DNA of 64,000 bases from Acidaminobacter sp964416305 (GCA_964416305.1 CAYQDM010000010.1:1-64000), one strand, 5' to 3'; shown: positions 52,559-60,732, counted from the first letter of the stretch. The notes: generated from the letters alone by a model not told the origin. A program made the numbers and translations.

Positions 52559-53125
52559 ATGAAGAAAGACCTCATCGCTGACTCCGCCATCGAACTTCTG
52601 GCTGAAAAAGGCTACGCCAACACTACGACACGCATGATCTCAGAAAAAGCCAATATTGCAGTTGGTACCATCTACACTAACTTTAAAAATAAAGAGGGTA
52701 TTCTGGATTATATCTTTCAGACAGAGTTTGATAAGCGTGACGCTTTTTTTAAAAAACTCCTGTCAACCCATACCTCTTATCTGGATAAATTAAATCATTT
52801 TCTCGATTTTCACTTTTATGAGCTCTCCAAAAACGAAATGCTGGCACTTGTATTGATTCAGGAAAGCAGTAATCCTGAACTATCGCACTTACCGGGCATT
52901 CAAAGTTTTCTTCAACAGATTCCGGAATTCTTCAGGACGCTTTTAATTGAAGCCATGGATCATAACGAAGTCCGTCAGCTGGATCCTGGACTCACCTCTG
53001 AAATCATTTTCAGCACCATTAGAGGTACCGTCCTGAACGTCGCAGGCAAACACGCCCTAAATGACTCTGAAAGCACACGGAAGGAGTTAAAATCCTTCAT
53101 TACGCATGCCATTCAAAAAGTTTAA
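52559..53125 (+). CDS. TetR/AcrR-family regulator
   Basis: 188 aa. The N-terminal HTH (IELLAEKGYANTTTRMISEKANIAVGTIYTNFKNKEGIL, residues about 10-48) is typical. The C-terminal ligand domain is helical and not assignable. The ATG at 52559 with GAAAGGA nine bases upstream is chosen; the longer frame from 52520 would run through the palindromic operator. Downstream at 30 bp is a cupin gene, probably cotranscribed. The divergent zinc-ribbon unit may also be controlled. Confidence 0.9.
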   Translation: MKKDLIADSAIELLAEKGYANTTTRMISEKANIAVGTIYTNFKNKEGILDYIFQTEFDKRDAFFKKLLSTHTSYLDKLNHFLDFHFYELSKNEMLALVLIQESSNPELSHLPGIQSFLQQIPEFFRTLLIEAMDHNEVRQLDPGLTSEIIFSTIRGTVLNVAGKHALNDSESTRKELKSFITHAIQKV

Positions 53126-53154
53126 ACCAAAGACAAACCAAGGAGGAATACCCC

Positions 53155-53475
53155 ATGCAAATTATCAGAATGAATGAAATTGAAGGCAAGAAAAACCCAA
53201 GAGGCGTTGTTGCAAAGCAGCTGATCAGCCACGATCATACCCGCGTCATGAATTTGAACTTGAATCCCGGTGATGAAGTATCCGCCCACAAGGTCCCAGT
53301 TGATGTTTTCTTCTACGTCGTATCCGGTACCGGAACGATTCAGATCGGTGATGAAAAGGCCGTCGTCAAAGCGACAGATATTGTCATTTGCCCGCCGGAG
53401 ACCATGATGGCACTATGGGCGGATCAGGGCGAAGCCTTCAGTGTTCTTAACGTCAAGACGCCTAATATTAAATAG
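53155..53475 (+). CDS. Small cupin protein
   Basis: A 106-aa single-domain cupin with LNLNPGDEVSAHKVPVDVFFYVVSGTGTIQIGDE (cupin motif 1, one His) and the motif 2 region VICPPETMMALWAD. The usual set of metal-binding His residues is incomplete, so catalysis is uncertain and it may be a binding or sensing protein. AAGGAGG precedes the ATG. It follows the TetR gene by 30 bp. Confidence 0.85.
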   Translation: MQIIRMNEIEGKKNPRGVVAKQLISHDHTRVMNLNLNPGDEVSAHKVPVDVFFYVVSGTGTIQIGDEKAVVKATDIVICPPETMMALWADQGEAFSVLNVKTPNIK

Positions 53476-53498
53476 CCCCCCAGCAGAAGGAGCATGCC

Positions 53499-53552
53499 AT
53501 GAACATTAACATCAACAATTTTATTGAAATTGAATCACCCCTTCAGTCGTAA
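53499..53552 (+). CDS. 17-residue mini-ORF or truncated gene
   Basis: MNININNFIEIESPLQS, then TAA. AGAAGGAG lies before the ATG, 23 bp after the cupin stop, and a terminator follows. It may be the remaining start of a third gene in the TetR-cupin operon that has lost its body, or a true microprotein. I cannot decide between these. Confidence 0.35.
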   Translation: MNININNFIEIESPLQS

Positions 53553-53560
53553 TACGAGCA

Positions 53561-53613
53561 AGAGAGAGGTCAGGTGTGGCTATATCAAGCCCTCCTGGAT
53601 CCTCTCTCTCTTT
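53561..53613 (+). terminator. Terminator of the TetR-cupin operon
   Basis: AGAGAGAGGTCAGG pairs with CCTGGATCCTCTCTCT with a small bulge, then TTTATTTT. It may act in both directions. Confidence 0.8.
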
Positions 53614-53636
53614 ATTTTAACCTGAATTTCAAGCTG

Positions 53637-54638
53637 TCATTCTGCTTTACTGCAATCTTCAAACGCCCTCAAAATCCCATATGCCCTGAGCGTCAGCCAT
53701 TTCGAAGGCTTCCCCTTCTTATCGACTGTCACCCGCATCTTGCCGTTGAAGGAGTTTTCGAGTTTCCAGAGACCATCGGCCATCTGTTTATCTTTGAGGA
53801 TCTGGATCCCATCATTAAGTCTTGGATCATAGACATGCAGCTCCGCAAAAAGACCCAATAACTCAAACAGATCTGTCTGATACATCAGCGGAAATCCGGG
53901 CCTCAGCCAGCCGGGCCGCGCAATCTGCGTCAGATCATGGCTTTTCTTGTAGAGATGGTGCTTCAGGAAATACTCTTGCATAGCGGCAAGCTGCCGCTGG
54001 ACCGACTCATTTCTCCTGTGCTCAGGGATCGCCGCCAGCGCCTTGAACGTCTTGGCGACCCCCATGTGGCATGTGTGACTGCCCCAGCACATATCGTAAC
54101 GGTCGTAGGGTTTTCCCCTTGGGGGCGCGCCCTCAGCGTCATCCGTCCGCTGATAGCGACAGATCCAGTCAATGGCCTGCTGAACCCGTGGATCCTCGAG
54201 ATAGCCAAGCTTAATCAACGCGTACACCATGTTGCCTGTCAGGCAGGGAACGACGCCGCTGTAAAGGCCGTGACCGGTTTTGGCACTGCGGTCATAGGAA
54301 AATCCACCGTCCTCAGGCTCTTGAGAGACGCTCAAAATAAATTCACACGCTTGCCTCACCCGAGGATCCGCCGGATCCGCGCCCAGCTCAGCCAGGAGCA
54401 GCAGTGACCAGACGGCACCATGATATTTGTCTCTATAGAATCGATTGACCTCACCCCATGAGCCGTCCTCGTTCTGCTGAGCCAGCAGCTCATGAACCGG
54501 CCCCGCAGCCATAATTTGGGCCCGAGTCTTGACAACCTCTTCAGCATCTGGCGACTGTCCAAGCCATGTGGTCAGCGTCGTATACCTGACAGAGGGATCC
54601 TTCTCTTCCAAAAGCCAATCCAAAACCTGTTTGTCCAC
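53637..54638 (-). CDS. Prenyltransferase/squalene-oxidase-repeat-like protein
   Basis: A 333-aa alpha/alpha-barrel-type protein of the terpenoid cyclase/protein prenyltransferase superfamily. The repeats are QNEDGSWGE (about 57-65), ILSVSQEPEDGGFSYD, WICRYQRTDDAEG and LKDKQMADGLWKLE. No DDxD or other cyclase acid motif is obvious, so enzymatic activity is doubtful. Such proteins are often named prenyltransferase-like or hypothetical. It is transcribed with the GNAT gene just upstream on the same strand (gap 21 bp). Confidence 0.75.
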   Translation of the reverse strand: MDKQVLDWLLEEKDPSVRYTTLTTWLGQSPDAEEVVKTRAQIMAAGPVHELLAQQNEDGSWGEVNRFYRDKYHGAVWSLLLLAELGADPADPRVRQACEFILSVSQEPEDGGFSYDRSAKTGHGLYSGVVPCLTGNMVYALIKLGYLEDPRVQQAIDWICRYQRTDDAEGAPPRGKPYDRYDMCWGSHTCHMGVAKTFKALAAIPEHRRNESVQRQLAAMQEYFLKHHLYKKSHDLTQIARPGWLRPGFPLMYQTDLFELLGLFAELHVYDPRLNDGIQILKDKQMADGLWKLENSFNGKMRVTVDKKGKPSKWLTLRAYGILRAFEDCSKAE

Positions 54639-54659
54639 CGAGCACTCCCCCCACCAGAA

Positions 54660-55619
54660 TTACAGCTTTAGCCTGTAATAGTCCATGGTCGACGTCACTT
54701 CAAAACCACAGGACAGATAAAGCTGAAGCGCGTTTTCGTTCACCGCGTTCACCTGCAGATAGACCTCTTCCGCCCCTTCACGCAGCAGGATCTCGATCCC
54801 GGAAAGCAGCAGCGCCCGCCCATAACCTTTGTTGCGGTACTCCGGCAGGATTCCCAGTCCAAAAATCCCACCCTGCCCAATCCTATAGTCTAAATGAATT
54901 TTGCCGATGGTCGTTTGATCCCCAACCTCCGCCAAATAGATTGTCATGCCCCGCTCTTCTTCCTCTTCGGGCAAAATGCGCCTCTCCGAAGCGGCTTCAG
55001 AGGCTTCTGAAGATGCAGGGTCCGACCCTGCCTGTTCACCTGCCGCCGCCTCCTGATCGAAATAGATCGCATTTTGCCTGGCGACTTCATCTGCGTCTTT
55101 ATTGGAAGCCTTTCGCAGACGGATGCCCTTTTTCATATCATCCGTCAGGTTGATCTCCCATGGCAGCTTAAGGAACATTTCATATTCCGTATGGTCGAGA
55201 ACGGTCTCCTGTTTCTTGACAAAGGCTTGACCAGCGGTTGAGGTGCGGTCCGTCAAAAGCAGCATCGACGGCACCTGGCGTTTGGAAAGTTCCTGAATGA
55301 CGAGCCAGGTGAGCGCATCAAAAATACCTTGCCTTCGGTACTCCGGATCCACCATGCCACTGACTTCAGGCTCCGAACCGGCAAAGCTCAACGCGCCTGC
55401 ATAGCCAACTAAACGGCTTTTGTCATAACAGAGGAACTCATTCATGTCTTCTCCTTGAAAGTTCAGACTTTTAGCCACACTCAGCTTGTAATCCAGTTCT
55501 AGCTTTAAAGTCATTTGGTCAAAATTGACGCAGTGATCTTCAAGTGCCTTAACTTGCTCTGCCTCTGACTCTGTAAGGAACGGTTTTATGACGAAGGTCA
55601 AATTAGATGGTTCGGCCAC
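54660..55619 (-). CDS. Tandem GNAT acetyltransferase
   Basis: A 319-aa protein with two GNAT halves. The N-terminal half (about 45-135) has EVSGMVDPEYRRQGIFDALTW. The C-terminal half (about 225-319) has FGLGILPEYRNKGYGRALLLSGIEILL with the acetyl-CoA motif R-x-x-G-x-G/A and VNAVNENALQLYLSCGF. The second domain has the better catalytic motif. Between them is an Ala/Ser/Glu-rich linker (about 195-220). The substrate is unknown. One copy of the iterated 10-mer is in the C-terminal domain. Confidence 0.87.
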   Translation of the reverse strand: MAEPSNLTFVIKPFLTESEAEQVKALEDHCVNFDQMTLKLELDYKLSVAKSLNFQGEDMNEFLCYDKSRLVGYAGALSFAGSEPEVSGMVDPEYRRQGIFDALTWLVIQELSKRQVPSMLLLTDRTSTAGQAFVKKQETVLDHTEYEMFLKLPWEINLTDDMKKGIRLRKASNKDADEVARQNAIYFDQEAAAGEQAGSDPASSEASEAASERRILPEEEEERGMTIYLAEVGDQTTIGKIHLDYRIGQGGIFGLGILPEYRNKGYGRALLLSGIEILLREGAEEVYLQVNAVNENALQLYLSCGFEVTSTMDYYRLKL

Positions 55620-55692
55620 TGGAGCACCCCCTATTATTGGTGAAGTTCTGAAATAAGCTGCTGAGCCTTAAGATTCGGTACTCAAAGTAAAA

Positions 55693-56922
55693 TTAAAACG
55701 TCGGATATGCGCCGTCCCAAACAATGCTTCGGTAATTTTCAGGATCCGTGTCCCCTTCAGTGCTGATGATCAGGACTTTTGAGCTTGCGTCCAGATTGAG
55801 CTGTTCGGCAAGGTCTTTGTATTCCACATCCTGAGTCAGCAAGCTCAGGACGCCCATGCCCACAGCGCCGGACTCCCCGGAGATGACCTGGGGATCGTTC
55901 TTCAGAGGGTTCCCAAGGATTCTCATCCCCTTGGCCGCGACTGCGTCGGGGCAGGAAAGGTAACCATCGGCATAATCTCTGAGCACACCCCAGGCGACCA
56001 GGCTAGGTTCGCCGCAGGCCAGGCCGGCCATGATGGTAGGCATGTCGCCCGTCACCGCGTGGGGCTCGCCGTCCGCTATTTTCATGGATTTAAACAGGCA
56101 CGCCGCCTCATCTGGCTCGACCACCACGGTGATGGGGTAGTTGTCGCCAAAGGCCGAGACCAGATAGCCCAGGATGCTGCCGGCGAAGGATCCGACGCCC
56201 GCCTGAAGGAAGACGTGAGTTGGCCGTTCGTGGCCAAGTCCCTTGATCTGCTCCACCGCCTCGTCCACCAAAGTCGCGTAGCCTTGCATGATCCAAGTCG
56301 GAATGTCCATATAGCCTTCCCAGGAGCTGTCCTGGACGAGGACGCCATTGTGGTCCTCGGCGTAGCGGTTCGCCAGCCGGACGGCGTCGTCGTAATTGAG
56401 GTCGGTGATAGAGGCCTCAGCGCCTTCATTTCTGATATTGTCGAGACGGATTTGGGAAGAGCCCTTCGGCATATAGACCACAGCCTTCTGGCCCAGTTCT
56501 CTGGCTGCCCAGGCAATACCGCGGCCGTGGTTGCCGTCCGTAGCTGTGACAAAGGTGATCTCACCCATTTTTTCTTTCATTTCCTTGGATTTCAGTTTTT
56601 CAAAGGAGAGGTCTTCAAGGGGCGTGTCAAGGCGCTCTGCCAGGTATTTTCCTATAGCATAAGAGCCGCCCAGCACTTTGAACGCATTGAGGCCAAAGCG
56701 ATAGGATTCGTCCTTGACCCAAATGGCCTCGACGCCGTAGGTTTTTGCAAGGGCTTCCAGGTTTTGAAGAGGTGTTGGCTCATATTCAGGAAAGCTTTTA
56801 TGAAAAGCGCGGACTTTAGCTGTGACTTCTGTGCCAATAAAGTCAGGGTTTGTTTTGTTGCCGCTTTTGTTTCTTGCGTTTTGATTTTTGATAAAGGTCA
56901 TTGAGAGCTTGCTTGCCATCAT
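55693..56922 (-). CDS. dpaL: Diaminopropionate ammonia-lyase
   Basis: A 409-aa PLP enzyme (YgeX family) that converts 2,3-diaminopropionate to pyruvate and ammonia. The PLP-lysine region is RFGLNAFKVLGGSYA (near residue 82). TDGNHGRGIAWAARELG is the phosphate-binding/Asn region, with LQAGVGSFAGSILGYL further on. The length is typical. Start at 56922 or the adjacent ATG 56919; AAAGGAG lies upstream. It fits amino acid fermentation, with pyruvate as product. It is transcribed alone or with the GNAT gene (gap about 75 bp). Confidence 0.93.
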   Translation of the reverse strand: MMASKLSMTFIKNQNARNKSGNKTNPDFIGTEVTAKVRAFHKSFPEYEPTPLQNLEALAKTYGVEAIWVKDESYRFGLNAFKVLGGSYAIGKYLAERLDTPLEDLSFEKLKSKEMKEKMGEITFVTATDGNHGRGIAWAARELGQKAVVYMPKGSSQIRLDNIRNEGAEASITDLNYDDAVRLANRYAEDHNGVLVQDSSWEGYMDIPTWIMQGYATLVDEAVEQIKGLGHERPTHVFLQAGVGSFAGSILGYLVSAFGDNYPITVVVEPDEAACLFKSMKIADGEPHAVTGDMPTIMAGLACGEPSLVAWGVLRDYADGYLSCPDAVAAKGMRILGNPLKNDPQVISGESGAVGMGVLSLLTQDVEYKDLAEQLNLDASSKVLIISTEGDTDPENYRSIVWDGAYPTF

Positions 56923-57143
56923 TATGCTCCTTTTAGGGTCGAATTTGGTGTTGCCGAGTTGCGGTTGCTGTAAGCATTATTTCGCTGTATTCCGCTATCT
57001 TCATTATAGCGGTTATTTATTATTCTTCAAACTATGTAGTCCGCCCTCAACTTTCCTTTACATTTGAACAGTATGATGTTTTCAAGAAATAAAGATCAAC
57101 TTGCAAAGCATTCGCTTATGGTGCAGAGCATCACAAAATTACA

Positions 57144-57185
57144 GGCGGAAGAAGGTATTTGACACCGACTTCCGCCCATTTTTTT
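57144..57185. terminator. Hairpin with repeat-family core in the loop
   Basis: A perfect 8-bp stem GGCGGAAG/CTTCCGCC (57144-57151 with 57169-57176). The loop holds GGTATTTGACACCG, a variant of the dispersed repeat. T7 follows on the plus strand. It lies just after the stop of the minus-strand B12-domain regulator. Confidence 0.65.
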
Positions 57186-57197
57186 ACAATAATTTTT

Positions 57198-58160
57198 TTA
57201 CAATAATTTTTTTTCAATCTCGTCCAACCCTTGATCCAGGGCCTGCAGAGACGGGAAATAAAAATCCGCCCCTAATTGATTCAGCGCCATGGCTTCACTT
57301 TCTACCGCACTCCCGCCGACCATAATCTTTGGACGAATTTCAGGATCCAAAGCTTTGATCGCTCTGATCAAGGCTTCGCAGCTATTGAGGTGACGGCTCA
57401 AGGTCACTGACAGGACAAGGAGCGCCACCTTCATTTTCTTAAAGAAATCCTCCAGGCTCGAAACAGGAATGCTCCTGCCAAGGTAGAAGGTCTTCCACCC
57501 ATGATGCTTAAACACCTCAACCGTCATCTTCAGCGGAAACTCGTGCTCCTCTGCGCCGGGCAGCATCAGAACGGCAGTCAAGGGTTTGGCTTCTTTCGGA
57601 GTATCCGACTTTCCGCTTTCGAGCCGCGTCATCAATTTATCGATCACAGATGAGATCATGTGCTCTTCGGCGACACTCATTTCACCGGAAGCCCACAGCG
57701 CCCCCGTCTCTTCAAGGGTTGGCCCGAATACCTTTTCATAGTAATCCAGCAACTTGATTTCTCCATCATGGTGATTTAGGATCAATTCCGTTGCTTCATG
57801 CAGGTCACCCTGCTTCAGATGCTCAAAAAATGTCTCTTTTAATGCCCTTAAGTCCTGATCTGCCTGAGTAAAAAATGCAGGCGGCCGATGGTTGCGATCC
57901 TCTAAAAAGGAACCAGAGACTTCTTCCGAAGCCTCTGTGGATACACTTGACGATTCCTCTTCTGATCTGCCAAGGAGATAATCTAAACTGACATCCAATT
58001 GATCTGCAATGTCTCTAAGAGCTGAAGCTACAGGAAACCGAAAATTCTTTTCATAATTGGAGATGGTTGACTGTTCAACACCCAGAAGCCCGGCTAGATC
58101 TTTCTGCGTCATTTTTTTATTCTTTCTGGCAAGTTTGAGTCGGGTACCAAAGTCAGTCAT
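57198..58160 (-). CDS. XRE-type regulator with CarH-like B12-binding domain
   Basis: 320 aa. Residues 7-62 are an XRE/Cro HTH (LKLARKNKKMTQKDLAGLLG, VEQSTISNYEK). A Ser/Glu-rich linker follows, then a helical domain (about 100-180) and a B12-binding Rossmann domain (about 195-320). The helical domain contains W156-x9-E166-H167, the Wx9EH signature of CarH-type adenosylcobalamin photoreceptors. H206 in LPGAEEHEFPL matches the lower axial His (T. thermophilus CarH His177). The residue after the Trp is Ala; in CarH it is His132, which forms the bis-His adduct after light. It is thus a B12-sensing repressor, perhaps light-responsive with altered photochemistry. The HTH is XRE where known CarH proteins use MerR. 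It lies 16 bp after the fasciclin gene, in one operon. Confidence 0.82.
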   Translation of the reverse strand: MTDFGTRLKLARKNKKMTQKDLAGLLGVEQSTISNYEKNFRFPVASALRDIADQLDVSLDYLLGRSEEESSSVSTEASEEVSGSFLEDRNHRPPAFFTQADQDLRALKETFFEHLKQGDLHEATELILNHHDGEIKLLDYYEKVFGPTLEETGALWASGEMSVAEEHMISSVIDKLMTRLESGKSDTPKEAKPLTAVLMLPGAEEHEFPLKMTVEVFKHHGWKTFYLGRSIPVSSLEDFFKKMKVALLVLSVTLSRHLNSCEALIRAIKALDPEIRPKIMVGGSAVESEAMALNQLGADFYFPSLQALDQGLDEIEKKLL

Positions 58161-58176
58161 GTCATCAACCTCTTTA

Positions 58177-59220
58177 CTATTTCATTCTTTTTCTCATCAT
58201 GCCTGCACCAGCTAATGTCATTATACCTGCGATGACAAACGGGGTCAAACCTGCGCTGCCAGTCTTTGGAATGTCATTGTGGTCTTCTACAGCCTGATAA
58301 GTGAAGTTTTGTGGGACAAGTACCGTGTCGATCACGTGGATGACGCCATTGCCAGCTTCAATGTCCGCTGCGGTCACACCACTTTGGTTGACTTTCACGC
58401 CGCTGCTGAGGTCGAATTTTACTTTCTCTCCGTTCAGTGTAGCTGCTTCGAGACCGTTTGAAAGATCTGTGCTCATTACTTTACCGGAAACGACGTGGTA
58501 GAGGAGAACTTTCGCGAGATCCGGCTGGTTGAGGAGATCTGATGCACTGATATTGAGGGCTGCGAGGAGTTTTTCAAAGGCTGCGTTCGTAGGTGCAAAG
58601 ACTGTGAATGGGCCTTCGCCTTGAAGGGCGCCCACGAGATCTGCTTTTTGAAGGGCTGCGACCAGGATGCTGAAATCACTGTTGGAAAGCGCGACATCAA
58701 CGACAGTTGCAGGGACTGCAGGTTCAGGATTCAGTTTGAAAGTGGATGGAACGAGGACTGAATCGATAATGTGGATGACGCCGTTGGTTGCCATGACGTC
58801 TGCCGTTGTGACACTTGAGCTGTTGATTTTGACGCCATTTGTGAGGTCAACTTTGATGTTTTCGCCGCTCAGGGTTGGTGCTGTCATACCGTTTGATAAA
58901 TCCGTGCTGAGCACTTGACCTGAAACCACGTGGTAGAGAAGGACTTCTTTTAATTGTGGATGATTCAGAAGGTCCTCTGCTGTGATGCCGAGTGAAGCGA
59001 GCAGTTTTTCAAAAGCTGCGTTGGTTGGAGCAAAGACGGTGAAAGGGCCTTCGCCTTGAAGCGCTCCTACGAGTTCAGCCTTTTGAAGGGCAGCTACCAG
59101 AATGCTGAAGTCTTCATTGCCCACTGCAATTTCTACAATGTCCTGATCCGCTGAGAATGCCGGTACGCCTATGCCAATCAACAATACTAAACTCATTAGT
59201 AAACTCATTAGTCTTTTCAT
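58177..59220 (-). CDS. Two-domain fasciclin (FAS1) surface protein with sorting signal
   Basis: 347 aa: signal peptide (MKRLMSLLMSLVLLIGIGVP, cleavage after AFS), FAS1 domain 1 (about 25-160) and FAS1 domain 2 (about 170-310). The domains are near-duplicates, with GPFTVFAPTNAAFEKLL and VLLYHVVSGQVLSTDLSNG twice. The C-terminus is DIPKTGSAG, a hydrophobic stretch and RKRMK, a cell-wall sorting signal close to the PKTG motifs used by class B-type sortases (C. difficile SrtB uses [SP]PxTG). AGGAGG precedes the ATG. The divergent neighbour is a sortase, so it is the likely dedicated enzyme. The regulator follows in the same operon. Confidence 0.92.
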   Translation of the reverse strand: MKRLMSLLMSLVLLIGIGVPAFSADQDIVEIAVGNEDFSILVAALQKAELVGALQGEGPFTVFAPTNAAFEKLLASLGITAEDLLNHPQLKEVLLYHVVSGQVLSTDLSNGMTAPTLSGENIKVDLTNGVKINSSSVTTADVMATNGVIHIIDSVLVPSTFKLNPEPAVPATVVDVALSNSDFSILVAALQKADLVGALQGEGPFTVFAPTNAAFEKLLAALNISASDLLNQPDLAKVLLYHVVSGKVMSTDLSNGLEAATLNGEKVKFDLSSGVKVNQSGVTAADIEAGNGVIHVIDTVLVPQNFTYQAVEDHNDIPKTGSAGLTPFVIAGIMTLAGAGMMRKRMK

Positions 59221-59249
59221 TTGAAATGCCTCCTATTTTTATAAGTGTG

Positions 59250-59260
59250 TGTGATATTTT
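59250..59260 (+). promoter_or_regulatory. TGTGATATTTT element 1 (possible operator)
   Basis: One of three identical 11-mers in the intergenic region. It forms an inverted pair with 59287-59297, separated by 26 bp. This copy is within the 5' leader of the fasciclin gene and has no -35 partner. Confidence 0.6.
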
Positions 59261-59286
59261 TTATTTAGTGTTCCTTTGATGTCTAT

Positions 59287-59315
59287 AAAATATCACATAC
59301 CGTGTTGTTTGTCAA
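59287..59315 (-). promoter_or_regulatory. Promoter of the fasciclin/regulator operon with 11-mer element 2
   Basis: On the minus strand, TTGACA (59310-59315), exactly 17 bp, then TATTTT (59287-59292). TGTGATATTTT (59287-59297) spans the end of the spacer and the -10, supplying an extended -10 TG. It is a natural target for the B12-domain regulator. Confidence 0.7.
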
Positions 59316-59343
59316 CATCATTTTGAAAATAATTCTCATTTAC

Positions 59344-59372
59344 TTGATTTTTATCTCGTTTTGTGATATTTT
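59344..59372 (+). promoter_or_regulatory. Sortase promoter with 11-mer element 3
   Basis: TTGATT (59344-59349), exactly 17 bp, then TATTTT (59367-59372). TGTGATATTTT at 59362-59372 sits in the same position as in the divergent fasciclin promoter, so both promoters probably respond to the same regulator. Confidence 0.7.
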
Positions 59373-59390
59373 AAGCTTGAGGTGATCCAC

Positions 59391-60200
59391 ATGACTTCCT
59401 CTTATAAGAAGAAATTACTGAACGGAATTATTGCGGCAGCCATGCTCCTTTTGGCAGGTACAGCCTACGTCGCTTGGGAACGCGCTCAGGCTCAAAACAA
59501 CTATGAGCGCCTGTCAGGGCAAAGAGCTGATCAACTGGCGCAGGAAGCTTCAGCGACTCTCCCTCCGGCGAGTTTAAGCGAGACTGACCCAACCGGTTCA
59601 GCCGAGGGCTCTTCAAGTTCTGAGTTCTCTTATTCATACAAAGAGAACATTAATAAAGAATGGCTGTCCATCAATCCGGACTTCTTAGGCTGGCTTCAAA
59701 TCCCGGGTACCAACATTGATTATCCTTTCGTAAGAAGCAAGGATAACCAGGACTATCTCAAACGCGATTTCAACGGGAATTTCAACGAGGCGGGCACCTT
59801 GTTCATGGACTATAGAAACCTTGGCAATTTCAATGATCCCCACACGCTGATCTATGGTCATAATATGAAAAACAAATCCATGTTTCAAAATTTGACCTAT
59901 TATCAGGATGCTGAGTTCTTTTCTCAAAACCAGCTTATTCAGCTATCCGGACTGTATGAGACGAGAACCTACAAGATTTTTTCCGTTTATGAGATTTCAG
60001 CGGATGATTACGTCTTCACACTCCAATTCGAAAACGATACCGAGTACCTGGCATACTTGAATGGCCTTGAAAACCTTTCCCTGCATCGTCAGGACTTTGT
60101 ATTGAACGCCGACCAAAAACTTCTAACCTTGGTGACTTGCAGTTATGGCGTCAACAACGGGAGAACCATTGTACATGCAGTGGAGATTACTGAAGAGTAA
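59391..60200 (+). CDS. Class B-type sortase
   Basis: 269 aa with an N-terminal membrane anchor (LNGIIAAAMLLLAGTAYVAW). The catalytic set is visible: His in LIYGHNMKNKSMF, Cys in LLTLVTCSYG (near residue 249) and Arg in NNGRTIVHAVE. The region WLSINPDFLGWLQIPGTNIDYPFVRSKDNQDYL is typical of class B sortases (SrtB). GAGGTG is six bases before the ATG at 59391. It cuts sorting signals and links proteins to the cell wall. The divergent fasciclin gene carries IPKTG, the only such signal seen in the window. Both promoters share the TGTGATATTTT element. Confidence 0.92.
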   Translation: MTSSYKKKLLNGIIAAAMLLLAGTAYVAWERAQAQNNYERLSGQRADQLAQEASATLPPASLSETDPTGSAEGSSSSEFSYSYKENINKEWLSINPDFLGWLQIPGTNIDYPFVRSKDNQDYLKRDFNGNFNEAGTLFMDYRNLGNFNDPHTLIYGHNMKNKSMFQNLTYYQDAEFFSQNQLIQLSGLYETRTYKIFSVYEISADDYVFTLQFENDTEYLAYLNGLENLSLHRQDFVLNADQKLLTLVTCSYGVNNGRTIVHAVEITEE

Positions 60201-60231
60201 TGAGTAACAAGTAAAACACAAGAAATAGAGA

Positions 60232-60281
60232 AAAGCGGCACCGAACAGCTGAGAGTGATCTCTACTGTTTGATGCCGCTTT
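60232..60281 (+). terminator. Terminator after the sortase gene
   Basis: AAAGCGGCA (60232-60240) pairs with TGCCGCTTT (60273-60281), extended by GAACAG/CTGTTT. A T-tail follows on both sides. Confidence 0.8.
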
Positions 60282-60312
60282 ATCGTTTTAAGTTCAATGA
60301 CAAGTGTCATGA

Positions 60313-60732
60313 TTATTGAAGCGCGATGCTGCCATTTTTGATTTTTTCAGACAGTGTTTTAACGTTTTCCTCGATCTTCTGGATGATTATCTTAAATTCA
60401 TCATCACTTTTACCCGATGGATCATCAAGTCCCCAGTCCTCTTCATGCTGACTTGGAAGAAACGGACAAATCACGTTGCACCCCATCTTGATCACTATAT
60501 CGACGTCGGGAATGTCTGTCAGAAGTTTTGGAGTCTGGGTTTCCTCCATATCAATTGAGTAAATCTCTTTAATCAATCTTACAGCGTCCTGATTGATTTG
60601 AGGTCTCATTTCAGTGCCGGCTGAATAACTTTCAAAGACATCCGCTGCGAAGTGCTTCCCTAATGCTTCTGCCATCTGACTTCTGCATGAATTGTGGACA
60701 CAAATGAAGGCGACTTTAGGTTTTCTGTTCAT
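60313..60732 (-). CDS. arsC: Arsenate reductase, thioredoxin-coupled (low-molecular-weight phosphatase fold)
   Basis: 139 aa. The P-loop CVHNSCRSQMAEA (Cys11, Cys16) is that of the low-molecular-weight protein tyrosine phosphatase fold. Two further Cys in IKMGCNVICPF form the redox relay with thioredoxin, and GLDDPSGKSDDEF carries the general acid Asp. It reduces arsenate to arsenite, which Acr3 then exports. Last gene of the arsR-acr3-arsC operon, separated by 67 bp from acr3. Confidence 0.95.
   Translation of the reverse strand: MNRKPKVAFICVHNSCRSQMAEALGKHFAADVFESYSAGTEMRPQINQDAVRLIKEIYSIDMEETQTPKLLTDIPDVDIVIKMGCNVICPFLPSQHEEDWGLDDPSGKSDDEFKIIIQKIEENVKTLSEKIKNGSIALQ

Noticed and set aside
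59221..59390. A Fur-type box in the AT-rich sortase/fasciclin intergenic region
   Set aside because: GATAATTATC-like spacing is not met; the repeated TGTGATATTTT elements explain the pattern better.
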